Source: Dryomyza anilis
Taxonomy: Eukaryota > Arthropoda > Insecta > Diptera > Dryomyzidae
DNA length: 64,000 bases
Direction: 5' to 3'
Assembly: GCA_951804985.1 (NCBI GenBank)
Contig: OX638133.1
Span: forward strand, 78,808,367 to 78,872,366
The stretch's first letter is position 1; the number at the start of each line of letters is the position of its first letter. Below the pieces are notes generated by a model. The model worked only from the letters and a program-made list of their open reading frames with translations, was not told the origin of the DNA and searched no databases. The translations under genes and the position numbers were made by a program. Positions 23,861-36,299 of this stretch are shown in pieces.

Positions 23861-26128
23861 TCACATGGAATTCAAAAACTGGCTATTTAAATTAAAATTA
23901 TCGGTTAAATTAAATTCGATTCACCCTCTTTCATTATTTTTATATTTAATGATTTTAACACTAATTGTCTTTATTTTTGAGGTCAACCTTAAATAAACGA
24001 CAATTCCTTAAAAGAATTTTTTTTTGCGTTTTGCGTTATTCTGTCAAAACATATACATAATTCCATCATTTTAATTTACATTTACTACTGATTGTTCTAA
24101 ATGAAATAACCATAAACAATTGGCCTACAAATTCCAACTTTTTTAAATTAAAAGATATACAAAAGAAAACCTGAAATGGCGAAATTAGGTTCAGGTGACG
24201 GAAGTTAGGTTAAATAAGAGTTTTTTTATGTTTGGTTTTTTGTCAGACATTTTTTGTATATTATAAATTGGTTTTTCTTAAAACTTTGGTCAGGATTGTC
24301 AATGCAAGTTTAAACTTAGTTTAAAGTTTTTCAAATTTATAGAAGATACAAAGTTCCTAAGCAAAATGTTCGAATGCCGTTAAATTTTACTGATAGAAAG
24401 ACAACCAATACTCATTTAAATATGCGTGTTATGTTAACTATAGACAAAAAAACATTTAGTTTAAACTTGGTTTAAGTTGAAAATGTAACTTGAAAAACTA
24501 GTCCTTAGAATCTCGCTGTGTTCTGATATCCCACAAGATATTAGTTTTCTAGTATTAAAGACTTTTGTTTACATTTTTATAAAAATTGTTATATACACTC
24601 TGAACAAAATGTCCCATTAAGTACTTAATGGTACTATCATTGATATTATGGTTCACGTGTTGATAGTTTTTTCGTATTAATTCAAAAATTGTCTGATTAT
24701 TTTGATATTATTCGAAAAATTCAGATCCAGGTTCAGTACCAATAATAAATGTGGCCTGAAAACATAAACAGCAATAAAAAAACATGGTCGTTTTGAACGC
24801 CATTCTGCGTGTTTGCTCAAAATGGTCGCATGTATTTTTTATAATAATCCACATTATTGAACGCTACATTGGTAAGGAATTAAATATATTTAATAGAAAT
24901 TCATTATATTTAACCTTTATTTTTTATTTATTACTTAAATCGAACTTTTATTATGGCAACGGACTTAAAAATAAATGCAGACTCAAGTATTACAATCAAT
25001 TATTGGAAAGTGTTATAATATTTTGCAACAAGAAGTGTATTTTTATGATTGTGATTTTTAAAAGTGAATTTCATGCAATATTGACATTTAAATAAACTAA
25101 ATTATATCATAAAATAATTAAAATCCATTTTTGTTTTAATAAATTATTAGGAAAATGTAATACAACTATACCAAAAAATTAATAATACGTAATATAATAG
25201 TATTTAAAACTGTACATTATAAAATTTATGGTACAACAACATATTGTATTAACAGTTTGAGCATTATTGAACTAATGGTGCGCATCATATTTATCAGGTT
25301 TAATAGTATAAATAATTGTTTTACTTTTGAATTATTTCATTTTACCATGTTTTTTTCTGTGTGTACTTGAAACTGAAAAAAAAGATTCTGATAATAATAT
25401 TTTATCACACTTGAAGCTGCAAATCTACACAAATAACAAGAGTTTAAAATGCATTAATATGGTTAATAATATTTTTTAAGCTTAATCTATTAATTCTAAT
25501 ACTATAAATACTATTACCATATAATAACATTACAAGTTTCACAGAAAATTAGCACAGAATGTGAAAAATATGAAAAATAATAATCATAAAATAGTCATAA
25601 TCTAATAAAAACTAAGCTTAAAAAGAAGCTGTTATAATTTCACAAATTTAACACCTGACTTTAAGATATAAACACAAGCAATAGGTTTATAAGTCATAAA
25701 AAAACTAGTCTGTTTAGAAAAAAATTGAGAATTTCATTTAATAGCAAAAAAAAATTAATAATAAATTTAGTTTTTTTTAATGACTATTAAAAATATATAA
25801 TAAAATATTTATGGATATGAGGAAATGATTTAGAGTAGGTCGTACATAAAACTGCTGGGAAATTTAAAAATTAATAGGGTGTGCAAAAAAACAAAAAAAA
25901 TATATATAATAAAAAAATAAACTAAATAATACTAAAATATATTATTAATAATGCAATATATTTTTGTTGGCAACTGCCTAAAAGTATGCTGTATGAAACA
26001 ATATTTTAAAGAGATATTTTAGTATTACACTGTGCGCACATTTGGCAAAAATTTTCGACACCAGAAATGAAAGTTACATATTCTTATGGATTTGGACATT
26101 CTAAGAACAATGGCGTTTTCAGTTTTTT
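23861..26128. other. AT-rich intron with a TTTAAACTT-type relic
   Basis: The part at about 24290-24505 contains GTTTAAACTTAGTTTAAAG and GTTTAAACTTGGTTTAAG and ends CTTGAAAAACTAGTCCTTA. It resembles a decayed relative of the MITE at 19246-19797. The remainder is plain AT-rich sequence. The 103-codon frame at 24784-25095 (+) has no domain. Confidence 0.4.
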
Positions 26129-27271
26129 CCCCACACATCCAGTTTCAAGGATATTTGACAAAAACGAAAAACCACGTTTTTGAGGATTCTATTGGTTGGT
26201 AAGCGTTGATTATAATGTCAGACTTACTTTTATTTTATTCAAAACATGCATAACAGAACACAAATTATATGTACATATCAATTTTTTAAATTCCTTTAAC
26301 AGGACCTGAGATAAGAAGCAAAAAGTACTCATTTTTAGGCTAAAAATAGACCCATTTTTGAGCATTTGTTTCTCAATACCCAGTTGTGCACCATTCTTGT
26401 GCTTTGCATTATAACTTAGCAAATCTCATAAATTTCATTGGTGTTTTATTAAAAAAAATCGTAAACGTCAAAATTGGTCATACAAATTAAAAAAAAAGTA
26501 AAATTTTTCAAAAATTTTAATAAAAATTATTAAGTATAATAAATTCGTAAATTTTTCAAAAAATTTAATAAAAATTATTAAGTATAATAAATTCGTAGAA
26601 ATATTAATAACACTAACTTTTTTTACTCTTTTATAATACTATTGTGGTAAGGGATATAGTTGTGTCAAATTTATCAATTTATTGGTCCTCTTGATACCAG
26701 TTATGGGTTTCAGTATATGTAAAATATTATTATGAATCAGAATTTATATATGGTATCAAGAGGTTCAATGAGTTGATAAATTTGACCCAACTATCTCCCT
26801 TACTTCAATAATATTGTAAAAGAGTAAAAAGCAATACGAATTAATAATATTTCTACGAATTTTTTATGCTTAATAATTTTTATTTTATTTTCTAAAACTT
26901 TTCACTTTTTATAATTCGTATGCCAATTTTGACGTTTAAGATTTTTTTGAATAACAATTGATTGAAATCAATGAGATTTGCTAAGTTATAACGCAAAGAA
27001 CAAGACTGGTGCAAAACTGGGTATTGAGAAACAAATGCTCAAAAATTGGTCTATTTATAGCCGAAAAATGAGTCCTTTTTGCTTCATATCTCAGGTCCTG
27101 TTAAATGAATTTAAAAATTTGATATTTACATATAATTTGTGTTCTGTTATGCATGTTTTGAATAAAATAAAAGTAAGTCTAACATTATAATCAACGCTTA
27201 CCAACCAATAGAATCCTCAAAAACGTGGTTTTTCTTTTTTGTCAAATATCCTTGAAACTGGACGTGTGGGG
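26129..27271. mobile_element. 1.1-kb foldback element (near-complete palindrome)
   Basis: The left end CCCCACACATCCAGTTTCAA is inverted at the right end (CTTGAAACTGGACGTGTGGGG). Almost the whole left half (26129-26699) pairs with the right half (about 26755-27271), leaving a loop of only about 55 bp. Each arm carries a 70-codon frame (26422-26210 minus, 26978-27190 plus) that differs at about 11 of 70 residues. These frames mirror each other because of the palindrome and are unlikely to be genes. The left arm alone has a roughly 50-bp tandem duplication (26497-26597). I found no clear target duplication. Confidence 0.85.
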
Positions 27272-29042
27272 AAACAAAGATTTATAAAAACAAAAAAAGT
27301 GAAAAAAATAAATCATAGCAAAAATGAAATACGTAATATCTTCATAGCTTTTGACAATATAAAAATACTGAATATGATGCCTTGATTAGAATTTGGCAGT
27401 CCATCGAAATATAACTGATCAATTTTGGTTTTAATTTTTTTTTGAGATTTTATTTAAGAAAGGTATCTCAAATGCACATCAAAAGCATTATAGACCCATG
27501 GTGCTATATGTTTTTCATTTGTGTTATATTCCCAGCAGGAATGGACACCAATATTAATCGAGGACATTGTTGAATTTCGTCACTGGTGATTTGTATACAA
27601 TGAATTCATAAAGGAAATCTTCAATGAAATTGAATATGAGAAAAGTGTAGGGAATTATTTATGAAATGACTTGATCATAAACATTCATCGGCATGGTCTA
27701 TAAATGACATGCATGGCATCGTTAATGGTATGTCATGCATGAAATGGTGGAAATTTATATGAAAATGTCATTAATATTTTAATGCTATCAGTCATGATAT
27801 CAGTTACTCATCCATTTGGTGACAAACGTGTGTATTGTCTAAAAAGGTATACATTCATATAACTAAAAATTTCTCCTTAAAGACTTCTTAAGACATTGAG
27901 TTCAGCTGTTATGACACTTTCTTGCTTAAAAAGTATCTAGCAAGTTGGAATAAAAGGAGACAAATATATTTCGAAAGTAAAAATATTTATTAATTCCTCT
28001 CAATCGTTGTTTCATTCACACAATACTAGTCAATTCGTGTACTTTTTTAAAGCCACTGTCATAACAGCATTATGAACGTTCAAAGTTTAAACTTTACTTA
28101 AGCTTAAACGTCTCTAGCGACCAGGTTCCGTACTATTCTATAAGGAAAGTGGGTATAATTTGAAAGGGTATTCATTTAGCTATATGTTAAAATCTATTTC
28201 TTCATAAAAACTTTTAAAAGTTTTTGAGAACTAATTGTTTTTGTTTTACGACCTCTTTTGATTATTTTAAGATATTGTCTTAACGTGCTCAAGGTCCAGT
28301 CGGTACAAATTGGGTGTTTTGTACCAACAAATAAAACAATAAACAATTGGCAAAATGCATTGAGTAGTAGATCGTACAGCTGTTTCAGAGGCAGCCAAGC
28401 CCCTTCATCAGCGATCTTTCTCTGCAGATTCTGCATTTCAAGTCGCCTAAGTTTTCCTTCTCCAATAAACACAATAAGAATTATGTGCATTGAAGAAAGA
28501 ACCAAAAGCAAAAATGTTTTGTTTTTGAGGACGATAAAATTATAATTATAAGCAGAGAATTAATTCAGCTATTTCGCCTCTAGCGGCTAGAGTCGAAACG
28601 TACTGATGGTAAGAGTGAGTATGGGGTGAACGGATATTTATTCAACTTAAAGTCAATTTAAGCTTAACTGCTTTTTTACTGTTAACTATTAACTTTCCAA
28701 ATCGAAATTTTGAAAAAAAAGTAGAATATTCTTATATATTCCATAAGCGGAAGATATAAGATTGAATCAATTTTCAAATAATTTTAATATCAATCTTGTG
28801 ATTGCCCAATTTTTATATGGAAAATTATGCAAACACAAGATTGATATTAAAATTGTTTTAAAAATTGATTCAAAAGTTGTTTGTTTATTAAATCGTATGA
28901 TTCAGGCTGTAGCATCCAAAATAAAAAGTGTGATAATTGTTTTTGAAAAATACAGATCAAGTATTGAAAAAAAAAATAATCTGAGCGCAATTTCTTAAAG
29001 ACTAGAACTCAATATAAACTCAACTTAGAACTGAATATAAAA
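27272..29042. other. AT-rich intron with a coding-like relic and a hairpin
   Basis: At 28511-28330 on the minus strand a frame reads GEGKLRRLEMQNLQRKIADE then GAWLPLKQLYDLL, with ordinary amino-acid composition, but it decays on both sides. It could be a fragment of a transposon protein or an isolated exon. At 28762-28873 two inverted arms of about 39 bp (TTGAATCAATTTTCAAATAA and its complement) form a MITE-like hairpin. The rest has no recognised feature. Confidence 0.4.
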
Positions 29043-29700
29043 CCAGTTAGGAAGGTTAGATCACATGTGAAATTTTAAAGTAGGTGTTATTATGATAGTT
29101 AGGATATCAAAATTATAGTCGGTCTAAGCCGACTATAAATACCCTACACATATGTGTGGTTACCATTCAAAGGGGTATATAGGTCACCTGGGTATACGAA
29201 TCCTAAAAATAACTACAAACTTTCCATCCCTGAAGAATTTTCTTTCATTTGATACCCATATTTACAAATGGGTAGATGTACCGAATTTCGATTTTTTTTT
29301 GTGGAACCACAAGTCGTTTCGTGGGAAAACATTATTTTCATGTATTTGAGCATAATTTCAATATATATTTGACCAAAAAAAGTTTACCTAAGCACGTATA
29401 CAGTAAAATTGATTTGTAGATGTAAATTTTTTATGAGGTATTTGAACATAAGTGGTCGGTTCTCAGGTCACAATAGACCGATCATGCCAATTTTCTTGTT
29501 CAAACTGTTTAGATATATAAGTAATCTAAATTTAAAGTTTCATTGCTCTAGTTCTTCTATTTTTTCTGTAATCGTGATTTCAACGGACAGACAGACATAC
29601 GGACACATATATACTTTTCCATACAGGAGATGCTTTTTTCAGGGTGTTACAAACGGCGTACCAAACTGAATATACCCTTTCACTTTTAGTGTAGGGTATA
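29043..29700 (-). mobile_element. DINE-1/mini-me-like element, subfamily B
   Basis: In reverse orientation it starts ACCCTACACTAAAAGTGAAA and ends TAACTGG (CTGG fits CTRR). It shares ATGGAAAAGTATATAT and the ACATATGTGTGGTTACC block with 45717-46465 and 61941-62366. The GTCY core is nearly lost (CAGACAGACATACGGAC remains). Confidence 0.75.
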
Positions 29701-30188
29701 AAAAGGAAACAATTTAATATTTCAATTTTTTTCAAAAATTTTCAGAAGTTAAAAATGCCAAACCAACAAAATATATATTTTTGCGTACCTTATGTAATAG
29801 TAATAAAACTTATTACAAGAACAAACAAATGAATTTACTAAAATTAGAAATTAAAAACAAAATTCTTATTATACAGCGGAATCTAATCGGTCCACTTTCA
29901 GAACTTTTAATTCTGTTTCTTTAGAAAGGCTTCTAAATATCTATAAATAAAACACTCATCACATATGTATCTTAAAAACATATTTCTTCAATTTCCAATC
30001 AAAAAAAAAAAAAAAAAATTGTTTTGGTCAATGAAAAACGATTCTGAACTATGTACAGTGATGATATTTCCAACTAGGTTATTATAATTCTATAATGTTT
30101 ATAAAGTTGTACAACCAAAAAACAATGAACGTATTACAAATACACATGGAAATGATTGAACTCCATAGAACATATTTCTTTAATCATA
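29701..30188. other. AT-rich intronic DNA, no recognised feature
   Basis: Featureless AT-rich sequence with an A-tract near 30002-30018. Confidence 0.3.
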
Positions 30189-30506
30189 CACACAGAAAAA
30201 TCCTCTTTTGGCATGAGGTTGGAAGCACAAAAAAAATTAGTTGTACAAACTAACTTTATTCGGATAAATCGAATGATTTACAAATTTGCTGACGGAGCTG
30301 CCATATTAGTCTATATACATGAAATATTAGTCTATACACACTCCGAATGGTGCTAAATCTGTACTAAAATGTTCCAAAACAGTTTGAAATTGGTTGCAGT
30401 ACAACTCTTTTTATTTTGACAATAACAACCGACTAAGCGGTTGAGAGAACCGAATAAGTTGGTTGGGCAAAGAGTTGGTTGGCGCAACTAATCTCTATTC
30501 TGTGTG
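30189..30506. mobile_element. MITE with TA duplication, copy 1 (CACACAGAA ends)
   Basis: It begins CACACAGAAAAAT, ends ATTCTGTGTG and is bounded by TA on both sides (30187-30188, 30507-30508), as in Tc1/mariner-type MITEs. The interior carries CCGACTAAGCGGTTGAGAGA and AACTAACTTTATTCGGATAA. A copy in reverse orientation lies at 33201-33522 and a decayed one at 37850-38175. Confidence 0.8.
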
Positions 30507-30508
30507 TA

Positions 30509-31620
30509 GACACTTTTCTTTAGTCAAAGAAAATTTGTTCTTAAAATAATTCAAATTTTTCTGTAATTTGTATTGGTTTTGTTACACGTCTGCACTTTGT
30601 CGAAATTTGTCCAAATCATTGGTATTAGTTTTTCAATATGTTAAGCCCACACTTTATAACTGCTCAGAACCTGTAATTTTTTTTAAATAAATGCTTCAGA
30701 TTATCTAAAAATAAAACACTTAACAATTATATAATTAACATAATTTAGGAGCTTAAATAATACCACATAATACCATAAACAATTTGCAACCCACACGAAT
30801 TCTTTATCGAAAATCTGTCCAAAATTGCGAAAAATTTTAATTCAAGGTTTCGCATAAAATGTCCAAAAAGAAAAACCTGCCAGACTTATTTTGGCATATA
30901 ATATTACCAATAGAAAGAGACAACAAAACTTAAAAAAAAAAATTACAACACAGTAGCAGAAAAATTACCACAACATATTAGAAGCCCAATGCTGTAGTAG
31001 CCATAAAGCCATCCGAACAGCTGCTGTTGCTGCAGCCAAGAATGGCAAAACAAATACATTGACCAACATAGTTTTGGACATAGAAAAAAAATAATATAGA
31101 AAAGATTAAAAACTATGATAAGTATTTATGACAACAACAACAGCCAGAACTACTCATTAACTCTGTCCGCCTGTTTACCAAATTAGGCACCTTTTTAATT
31201 TGTGTTTAGAAAATGCAGATCATAAAAATATAAAAGAAATAAAACATTTACACAAAATCACTGCCACATCGTTAATGTTTATTGGCAATACTATATTTAG
31301 TCAGACTTAGTTTTTTATTTTGGCATATTGACTTGGCTTAAATGCAATTAAATCAAGCTTAACATATTGACTAATTAATTAATGAAAATTAATTGGACAT
31401 TAAAATTGTTGAGGGTTTAGAACTGCTGCAAAAAAACGTTAACATTTGCTAATGCGGAAGTCATTGGGAAATGCTGGCTAATTAGTAGCGCCCACTGGAA
31501 CATGTGCTCGGAGATTTAAAGTTTTATTTAAATGATTGGATGGGGTTATCGTTGAGGTAGGCATGTGGAATTGATGCACGTTTTAGTATAAAAAAATGTA
31601 TTTATGTAAAAATGATTTTG
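30509..31620. other. Candidate conserved non-coding block of the intron
   Basis: From about 30950 the sequence is mixed in composition (GCTGCTGTTGCTGCAGCCAA, GTCCGCCTGTTTACC, ATTGACTAATTAATTAATG, AGTAGCGCCCACTGG). It has clustered homeodomain-type TAATTA words and no repeat similarity. Enhancer function is inference. Confidence 0.35.
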
Positions 31621-31789
31621 TTTTAAATTTATATAATTTTGTAATTTATGAATTTTTTTATTTAAAAAATTTTAGATTTATCAATTTATATATTTTGAAA
31701 TTTATTGAATGAATTTGCAAATTTGTGAATTGAATGAAATTTAAATTAAATAATTTTTTTGATTTATCAATTTATAAATTACTTATTTT
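31621..31789. repeat. Degenerate (AATTTATGAATTT)n low-complexity tract
   Basis: ATTTATAATTTTG, AATTTATGAATTTT and AATTTGTGAATTG-like units follow one another. The same type of sequence resumes at 32865-33190, so the blocks between may have arisen inside one older tract. Confidence 0.5.
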
Positions 31790-32094
31790 ATTCAGGGACC
31801 ACAAAGAACTGAAATCGGAACGGAAATCCATGTAATTATTTTTTTTTGGTTGGAACTGGAATCGGAACTCGAATCTTGGAACCTTAACAGGAAGCGATAT
31901 TGCAAATGGTTTTAGTCCCAGCGACCGCAAAGAACCGGAATTGGAACCGTTTTGATTTTTGGAACTACAACCGGAATCGGTTATTAAAAAAGTGTGAAAT
32001 CGGAACCCATATAATTTTTCTGCTTTGAACCGAAAACGCTGTTTTAAAAAATCTTGGAACCAGAACCGATATTTCAAAGAATTTTAGTCCTTGA
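31790..32094. repeat. Degenerate GGAACC-rich interspersed repeat, copy 2
   Basis: This matches 1-240 in word order (GGAACCAGAACCGATATT, TTTTAGTCC, CGCAAAGAACCGGAAT-like). A 101-codon minus-strand frame over it is a by-product of the repeat. Confidence 0.75.
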
Positions 32095-32864
32095 TTTTAT
32101 TACATTTTATTATATTTTGTTATATTTTATTATATTTTATTTTATTTTATTTTATTATATTTTATTATATTTTATTATATTTTATTATATTTTATTATAT
32201 TTTATTATATTTTATTATATTTTATTATATTTTATTTTATTATATTTTATTATATTTTATTATATTTTATTATATTTTATTATATTTTATTTTATTTTAT
32301 TATATTTTATTATATTTTATTATATTTTATTATATTTTATTATATTTTATTATATTTTATTATATTTTATTATATTTTATTATATTTTATTATATTTTAT
32401 TTTATTTTATTATATTTTATTATATTTTATTATATTTTATTATATTTTATTATATTTTATTATATTTTATTATATTTTATTATATTTTATTATATTTTAT
32501 TATATTTTATTATATTTTATTATATTTTATTATATTTTATTATATTTTATTATATTTTATTATATTTTATTATATTTTATTATATTTTATTATATTTTAT
32601 TATATTTTATTATATTTTATTATATTTTATTATATTTTATTATATTTTATTATATTTTATTATATTTTATTATATTTTATTATATTTTATTATATTTTAT
32701 TATATTTTATTATATTTTTATTATATTTTATTATATTTTATTATATTTTATTATATTTTATTATATTTAACTATATTTTATTATATTTTTTTTATATATT
32801 ATTATATATTATTATATTTTATTATATTTTATTATATTTTATTATATTTTATTATATTTTATAA
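32095..32864. repeat. Homogeneous 10-bp tandem array (TATATTTTAT)n
   Basis: About 75 copies of the decamer TATATTTTAT run with few changes; from about 32411 to 32711 they are perfect. Single-unit deletions (TTTTATTTTAT) appear only in the first 300 bp, and length errors in the last 150 bp. The two 238- and 257-codon frames through it (YYILLYFIIF repeats) are artefacts. Confidence 0.95.
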
Positions 32865-33190
32865 ATTTTTACGTTTATAAAAATTTATATTTTTTTAAAT
32901 TATGTATTTTTGAATTTATGATTTTGAGTATTTATGAATTGATCTATTAATGAATTTACGAATATGTGAATTTATGAATTTGCGTTTTTTTTCGAATTTT
33001 TTTATCTGTGAAATTATATTTTTATGAAATTATGAATAAACGAATTTAAGATATTATGTAATTATAAATTTATGTCAATATGAGTTAATGAATTTATGAT
33101 GATTTCAATAGAAATTTATGAATTCATAATTAAAGAATTTAAAGGTTAATTATTGGTGATTATGTGATTTTAAAATAAAACATTTCTGTA
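32865..33190. repeat. Degenerate (AATTTATGAATTT)n low-complexity tract, right part
   Basis: Words such as TGAATTTACGAATATGTG and AATTTATGAATTTGCG repeat irregularly, as in 31621-31789. No other feature is seen. Confidence 0.5.
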
Positions 33191-33200
33191 TTTATTAATA

Positions 33201-33522
33201 CACACAGAGTAGAGATTTGTTGCGCTAACGAACTCTTTGCCTAAGCAAATCATTCGGTTCTCTCAACCGCTTAGTCGGTTGTTATTGTCAAAACTAAAAG
33301 AGTTGTAGTTTGTACTGCAACCAATTTTGAACTGTTTTAGAACATTTAGTAAAGATTAAGAACCATTGGGAGTGTGTAAAGACTAACATTTCAAGTATAT
33401 AGGCTAATATGGCAGTTCCGCCAACAAATTTGTAGACAGTTCGACTTAACCGAATAAAGTTAGTTGGTACAACTAACGTTTTCGTCCATTCAACCTCATG
33501 GCAAATGATGATTTTTCTGTGC
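33201..33522. mobile_element. MITE with CACACAGA ends, copy 2 (inverted relative to copy 1)
   Basis: The start CACACAGAGTAGAG after TA (33199-33200) and the interior TCTCAACCGCTTAGTCGGTT match the reverse complement of 30189-30506. The far end (TTTTTCTGTG then CATG) has lost its TA border. The frame at 33294-33524 (-) is spurious. Confidence 0.75.
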
Positions 33523-35979
33523 ATGCATTTTCATTGTAAGACAACTGTTTTTATAAATCAAACGAATTACGAAAATGTTTTTCATTATTGTTTTGCGCTT
33601 TTAATTGACTTTATTGTAATTGCCATAAATTAGAGTAGTCTGTTTTTATTTTTGTAAAATTTTTACTTTATATTTTTCAACCTAATAATTATAATTTTCA
33701 CATTGAATTTTTAGTTGACGTTGGTACCGTTGGCCATAAACTGACTGCGAAAATTTCGTCTTACAACTCTAGATACTTTTAGACAGGTTGTCTTAGGCTT
33801 TGTAATAAAATTTGTGGTTATCGATAAATTATAGTGTGCGCAATAAAATCGAAAATTTTCGCAATCGTAATTTAAAATTATTACAAAATATTGCCAAAAA
33901 GTCGTTAAGGTTTTTGTTGTGGTTAAATATTTTTCGATAGGTTGCTTCAGTTTGAAAGGTAAATAAAAAAAATATAGATTAATATTGTCATAAAAAATGC
34001 AAAAGAGCAAATGATAATCAAAAAATTTTGTGGACATTTGAAATACTTGATGCTGTGATTTTGTTTAATTAAAAATTTATTTAATTAAACAGACAATATA
34101 TTAAAATTTCAAAATTACTTTAAAAACATATATTTGTTATAAAAGAATATTTTTAGAAATCGGCAAAAAAAAATCATGTTTTGAATAAAGAATCAGTCAT
34201 CTTGTTTTGTTAGCCAATTTGTGTATTAGAGTAACAATGACAATTATTGAAAACAGCAAATACCTTTGGTATATTTACTAAATGTTATGATAATTATATT
34301 TTAAAATTTCTTAAATATAGCATACTATAAAATATTATAATTAATATTTATATTGATATTAAATATGTCAGCAAATATGTATTTTTACTAAATATATTTT
34401 AAAATTATAACGATGGAAAAAAGTTAGTTATTTTGATCGTTAGTTTGGACTATGCTATGCTTAAATTAAATAATAGTATCATTTGTTTTTAGATAAGAAA
34501 TACTATAAAAATCATCAAAATGTAGTAAAAAAAAATCAGAAAATTGAGTTTAAATTAAAATATCATAAAAATATGTCAAAAAATTTGCATTTATTGATAT
34601 ATTATAATTTGTCTTAACAATTTTACGTAAAACTGAATCATTGATCAGCATCTAACTAGTTGTGTTATAAAAAGTGGCTGAGAAAGACATAAAAATTTGA
34701 TACAAATTTAATTAAAAAACGTTATGTAATAGAAAAAAAGTGAGTATGCAGTAAAAATCAGCATTGCCGAATTATAAAAAATTGATGTATGGAATGTCCA
34801 AAGGAATATTTTCCTCGTTTTGTTGTTGCAGTTTAATTATAATATTAAATCAGTAGGATATATATTTTATTATTATTTCAATAAGGATTGAAATTCAAAC
34901 GAATAAATGTTTCGAAATCAATTTTCTACATCATTTTGGTATTTGTAAATGACGCAAAATACTTGTACTATAAAAATAAATAGTTTTCCATTAAAAATTT
35001 TGTGGGATATTTTATTGTGTTTGATAGTATTATTATCAAATAAGTGAAATTTATTAAAACACACAATAAATTGCAATACATATTTTTTTTAATTTACGAA
35101 TTCATTGAACATTAAACTGAAATCACATAACTTATTTTAATTATGTTAAACAATGAACAAATCGCAGTGTGAAATGAAAAATAATTGCAAAATTTATAAA
35201 AAATAATTATAAATCATACTTAAAACTAAAATTCCACTAAATGCAATTCTGCTGTTTAATTGTTACGCACTGACGCCAGTAATATGTATACGTCTGCATT
35301 TGTTTTTTTTTTAATGAATAGGCCTGATAAATAAATACGCTTAAAAGAAGCCTCATCGACGCATCACATCGCAGTAGTAACTGATTAACGCGCTCTAATT
35401 AACGCCTGGTATTGTTGCCATTGTAATTATTGCCAATGTGCGATGTGCAAACATGCGTAATTATGATGAATTGTTTTGCTCGCATAGCAATTGATTTTAC
35501 GAACATTTTCTGCAAATGTTAACTGCAAATAAATGACGCGGTGCGAAAATGAAACCGTCGGCCAACATGTATTTGTTGTGGTATAAACTAACGTTTTCTT
35601 CTACTACCACTATTTCTTCTTTTAATTAACCTTTTAAATGTTAGTCAAGCGTATGAAGATTATTGGCAACATAACAGCGGCAACAACGACAACATCAGCA
35701 ATAGCAACAGAAGCCACCAACAGCTGTTGTTGCCATGGTTCTGGTAACATAAAACTTTATGCTTGAGGTTACATATGTGTGTTGAAATAGGTTGTTGTTC
35801 AGATTATTACCACATGAGGTGTATAAAAAATTGCTTAAATTGTTGACGACAGTTGTTGATAGATTTTATGATATTTTTACGCAATAAGCGGCCTAACAAA
35901 TAAATTTTTATATTTTCCAGCATTAAAAATATTAATTCAAATAAAAAAGTTTTTAAATTATATTCTAAATAATTCAATA
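33523..35979. other. AT-rich intron; candidate conserved block at 35250-35750
   Basis: Most of this stretch is featureless and very AT-rich. From about 35250 it becomes mixed and non-repetitive (CTCATCGACGCATCACATCG, GATTAACGCGCTCTAATTAA, CATGCGTAATTATGATG, then CAACAACGACAACATCAGCA). This resembles conserved intronic enhancer DNA of flies. No splice-bounded exon was found. Confidence 0.35.
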
Positions 35980-36291
35980 ATAATAATATAATAGTTTGGC
36001 GCTACAGTCCTGCACAGAACTTCGGCCGAGCTCTCTCACCATTTTGAGCTGTGCGTGTTATACTGTACTCAAACTGGTGGGACCTACAGTTTATTGCCGA
36101 ATCCGAACGGCGGGTGAGAACTTTTCATAGGCAATGGTTTTACTCTCGTAGGTTTGCCATTTACTGACGAGAGGTAGCGCGGTATAGAAAAATGCTTCTA
36201 TGAAAAGATGTTGTTAGCCCCAGTCCAGGCTTGAACCGGGGACCTTTCGACTCGCAGGCCAACGCACTAACCACTGAGCTACCGCGGCTAC
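35980..36291 (-). mobile_element. tRNA-derived SINE, complete copy
   Basis: In reverse orientation the head GCCGCGGTAGCTCAGTGG lies at about 36288-36271, and the B-box reads CGGTTCAAGC. The body and the TTGGC/TAATATAATAG tail match 23410-23715. It is flanked by the 8-bp duplication ATTCAATA (35972-35979 and 36292-36299). Confidence 0.88.
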
Positions 36292-36299
36292 ATTCAATA

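Noticed and set aside
26210..27190. Mirror-image 70-codon frames starting MLSYNAK
   Set aside because: They lie in the two arms of one palindrome. Most DNA differences change the amino acid, so there is no sign of selection for protein.
32054..32864. Two long plus-strand frames of 238 and 257 codons
   Set aside because: They are translations of the 10-bp array in two frames (YYILLYFIIF repeats) and have no gene features.
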